DNA of 64,000 bases from Bugula neritina (Eukaryota; Bryozoa; Gymnolaemata; Cheilostomatida; Bugulidae). Position numbers and translations under genes: made by a program. The stretch is taken from assembly GCA_964035545.1 (NCBI GenBank), contig OZ037768.1:22214819-22278818 (forward strand), written 5' to 3'. Of this stretch, positions 60,616-64,000 are shown in pieces (the first letter of the stretch is position 1; every line of letters starts with the position of its first letter). Below the pieces are notes generated by a model. The model saw nothing but the letters and a program-made list of their open reading frames with translations. It was not told where the DNA came from and did not search any database.

Positions 60616-63600
60616 TTACCATGCTATTGCTACTATAATGAGCATTCCAGTCACTGTAGACACAATACTCTGAGGTACAGTTCCCTTGTTTACAGCAGAA
60701 TCCTTCCAGATTATCTCCCATGTAATGGTAACAGTTTTTGCTGCAATAATATTATGCAAAGAAGTAGATAGCAAAGCGAAAACGTTATATTGGTTTAAAA
60801 CCATATATCACCTATAGAATTATTCAAACTTACATAAACCATTGCCAGCTACACATTCTACTCTTTCTGTTACATCATCTGTCCCAGAACCCAAGAGTAG
60901 CTTATGAGATGTTTCTGTGGTTGCAACTCCATTACGTGTCCAGGTAAAAGTAAAGGGTGGCGGGTTGGCATCCACATGTTTGCTACACTCTAGTTCATCT
61001 TCAGTTTGTCCCAGGGTGAAATCCATTATGATTGGACTTTGAACACTTTGTTTTATAGCCAAGTCTGCAGCAATAAAACATTTAAATGTAGGTTTTTCAT
61101 TAACTTATTGATAAAAATGTAAGTTTTTTAAAAAAGATTTATCCTTTACACTCAAGTAACATAATTAAAATATTTGTTGCTCTCACACTGTGGTCTGATG
61201 ATAATGGTCCTTTGAATCCTTTCTTCAGTTGAGTTAGCAGGAGCTGCAGATGCACAAGTTAAATTAAAACCCCCACGATCACTTTTAATCGGTGTATATT
61301 TTCCAGCCACTACTTCGCCATTCACTTCTGAACAAAATAATCAGTCTACTTGTACTAAATGTTAATAATTAAGGGAACAAAACTCTTCGATACATAGAAA
61401 TTAAGGATTTCCAAACCTATTAAATGTAATCATTATAACATAGTGATGAGTGCATGTTAACTATATTATATGATGAATAAAATCTGCAAGCACAAGTTTA
61501 TAATAGCTTTGCTTGAGAATCAGTATGTACATTTTCTATTTCCTTCCAAATTTAATTAAACATAAGTTTTAAAAACAATATTACTAAAGTTTTTATAAAT
61601 GGGTCAGGAACGCCATTTCTCCCAGAACAAAATATTGTTCCAAAATTGTTCGACAGCTACATAAGGTAGATTTGATAATTGGTATATATAATATTATCTA
61701 TTCAACAAGTATTGTATAGTTTTTTTATTTTGAAATATTAAAGTTAAATATTGGTTCAGTATATGGCTAATGATAATAGTTTTGTAGTTTTTTAGTTTTT
61801 ATATTTTAATCTAAGATGACAAGCTTAAAGTTATCCGAAATAGATTTTGTAACAAAACAATTTACCTAGTAAAGTTTTCCTGTTTTATTTCAATTTATCT
61901 CATAAAATACTATTTTTTAATAAGAGTTGGTTTACAAAACATTTGATGCCAAGAAATTTAACTTACATTCTTCCTAGACAGAAACCAGCAATCTGTGTGT
62001 ACTAAACACAGCTATACTTACTGTATTCGTATCTTGAGGAAGGAGCTAATCCTGTAGAGCTACAAGTAAAACTAAATTCCTTTCCTTCCTCAACTTTCTC
62101 TGGCACATTAAAAGTTATTCTGCTAACTGTAAAAATCATTCATCTCCTTAAAAAGGATTTTAGGATTTCAAAATAAACCTGCATAGATATATAGATGAGC
62201 TAAAAGTAAATGACAGTAGAGATAAACACATGAAATATTCTTGGTGGGTCTTGCACAGATAAAGTGAGTAACATTTGAGGATTAAAACATAAAAGTGAAA
62301 AATTTCTGCAATTTTTAATCAGAATATTGTCTATAAAAACATGTTGACCAAATTTCATTCAAAATTAACATGTATAGGTGTAAAGAACTTGGCTAGAAAT
62401 GCTACACAAAACCTCTCAACAGAAACCACAAATGATATATATCTATAATATATATACTAATTATACTACCCATACTGGTGCCACCAACCACCACCTATAA
62501 ATATTACGTAACACGAGAATTTGTAATTGAGATAAATATGAAAGTAATATAAAAGCTAAGAATGATGTACTAGAGTTTGCTAAAATGTCACAACATAAAA
62601 GAAAGCAGTTGCTTGAGAATGTTTACCTTTAATATCGAAAGTGACTGTTTCAGACAGAACTTCCCCCACACCACCACTTCTTTCAAATGCTCTACAATAA
62701 AATTTTCCGCCAAGATTCGAATCAGTAACAGTCAGTCTAACAGTAAGATCAAATCCTCTCGGGTTGCCTACTGAGTTACAGTATGCATTACTGAGTGTAG
62801 GTGCTTCTATCCCAGGGACAACCTTAGTAGCTGGCGCTGATGATACCTCCCAATTTGTTTCGGATTCACTACTTCGAGTACATCCTATTTTGTAGATTTC
62901 GCTGTCTCCATCACCTTCGTAACGTAACTGGAGCCTTCTTAGATTAGTAAAAATCGGATGCTTTACATGTGAATGTTATCACCTCATTTGTGTAGACATT
63001 TGGTGGACTTTGAGATCTGTATTCTATCTTTGTAGATGGTTGTGCTAAACATAGGGATATCAACAGTTCAAATTAAAAAAAATAGAACAAAATTCAACTG
63101 AAAATGAATAGTTTACCAGCCCTAGTTTTAAATACAGCAGTATATTATAGTAGATAGCTTAATAGATGAAACAGAGTTCACTAAAACTAGGCTGTAATTT
63201 TATGTAGTGATATTGTCTGATCAACTCACACAGTGCACATGCACAGTGCACATTTATACATTTCACTTTATTGCAAAACAGAAAGGAAATTTGGTAATGA
63301 AAATTAAGTTGGATAGCTCTGCATGCCGTACAAGTTAAAGATGCTCAATTCAATAGCCTAACACTCTTGAGGCAATATACAAAAGTATATTTATAATATC
63401 GCTTTGGGGGCGTTACCTATCATGCAAAGGTATTTACCCTGTTTGCTTTAAAAATACATTTAGTTTAATACAGTATGAGATAACAAATTGAACAAAATAA
63501 TAGTAAAAGACAAAGCTGTAGTGTATATAAATGAATTGCTTTTAGCCAAATATATTCAGGTAAACTTGTTATATGTAGGTACTTTTAAAACATATCTGGC

Positions 63601-63836
63601 TACACAACAAACAGTTTTTACAATTACATCAGTGTCATGGCAGCTGTGTGATATGATTTATCTCTCAGATAGATGGAGCTGTTGTTGTTAATAAGACACA
63701 TTGGAAGACCTAAAGTTGACTTCTCAGTTACTAACTGCAACAGAGCTATGGAGATACCTAAAGTATATATATATTTACCAATTGTGTAGCCAGATAGAGC
63801 TAACACTAAGAATGTGGTTAACCAGGTGCAATTCAT
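60616..63836 (-). CDS. Three-Ig-domain surface protein, probably GPI anchored, about 358 aa, one frameshift
   Basis: Exons 63836-63779, 63044-62627, 62126-62022, 61327-61187, 61064-60834 and 60740-60616 have matching splice phases. Residues 1-19 are a signal peptide (TWLTTFLVLALSGYTIG). Exon 2 is one Ig-like domain (VITFTCKASDF ... GGKFYCRAFERSG), exons 3-4 a second (EFSFTCSSTGLAPSS ... FNLTCASAAP), exon 5 a third (DELECSKHVDANPPPFTFTW ... ERVECVAGNG). The protein ends in a hydrophobic segment (GMLIIVAIAW) with no cytoplasmic tail, typical of a GPI signal, although a very short transmembrane anchor is possible. Exon 2 carries one extra base in an A5 run (plus strand 62949-62953), which breaks the frame inside the first Ig domain. 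It resembles invertebrate adhesion or recognition proteins, but no named family was recognised. Confidence 0.8.
62949..62953 (-). other. Homopolymer frameshift in the Ig-gene exon 2
   Basis: Exon 2 is 418 bases, whereas the flanking phases require a multiple compatible with 417. The frame is open as ...TCKASDF before a run of five A (plus strand) and continues in the next frame (TNLRRLQLRYEGDGD) after it. It is either a sequencing or assembly error or a real allele that inactivates the protein. Confidence 0.85.
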
Positions 63837-64000
63837 TCTCCTAAAAACAAGAAGTAGTGGTGAAAAACATTCACTTAACTTATAATTCTACCAATAGCAC
63901 AATAACTTTTTTTATCAAGAGAATGTTTTTAAGAGAGAAAACATTGCTGAAAGATGAACAATTTAGAAAAGTTTATGACGAATAAAATAAATCTTTATAG
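63837..64000. other. 5' flank of the Ig gene
   Basis: 164 bases of AT-rich sequence upstream of the Ig-gene start. No promoter motif or exon could be supported. Confidence 0.4.

Noticed and set aside
62955-62990. A tiny intron that would explain the Ig-gene frame break
   Set aside because: A GTAAAG...CTAAG stretch of about 29 bases exists, but removing it deletes a core cysteine and gives a stop at the junction.

Overview
The window is nuclear DNA of an AT-rich invertebrate animal. Genes are split into many short exons with GT-AG introns, and protein families (secreted H-type ferritin, eIF4H, MYBBP1A, MCM3, C-type lectin, PDZ and Ig-domain proteins) are metazoan. A lophotrochozoan such as a bryozoan, mollusc or annelid fits best, but the phylum is only an inference from the general look of the ferritin and lectin genes. 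There is no operon, phage or CRISPR content.

Layout from left to right: an ankyrin-repeat protein (-, 1326-3449); a secreted ferritin (+, 5987-10039) behind a TATA box; the translation factor eIF4H (-, 11261-14969); the nucleolar protein MYBBP1A/Pol5 in 34 exons (+, 16275-34458); a secreted C-type lectin with a PAN/apple-like tail (-, 34834-36431); the replicative helicase subunit MCM3 in 15 exons (-, 37124-47276); a small PDZ-domain protein (-, 48790-56987); and a three-Ig-domain surface protein, probably GPI anchored, with one homopolymer frameshift (-, 60616-63836). Splice sites were chosen by hand so that every junction keeps frame. The resulting lengths are 350, 199, 299, 1170, 275, 832, 273 and about 358 residues.

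eIF4H and MYBBP1A are divergent and share a 1.3 kb gap. Ferritin/eIF4H and MYBBP1A/lectin are convergent pairs, the second meeting at one palindromic poly(A) site. MCM3 has an E2F-like site upstream. The genes are mostly housekeeping (translation, ribosome biogenesis, DNA replication) mixed with iron storage and surface or secreted recognition proteins. They show no common pathway.

The most striking signal is in the introns. Tandem minisatellites sit on or within a few bases of exon boundaries in eIF4H, MYBBP1A, MCM3 and the PDZ gene, and several repeat the splice signal itself: a 5' splice site copied 10 times, 7 times and 3 times in three introns, and branch-point-like words copied more than 20 times in two others. 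Introns also carry a 1650 bp hAT transposon with an 8 bp target duplication and two nested small inverted-repeat elements, a 3.2 kb element with terminal inverted repeats and TA flanks, and a tRNA-derived SINE family with at least five copies.
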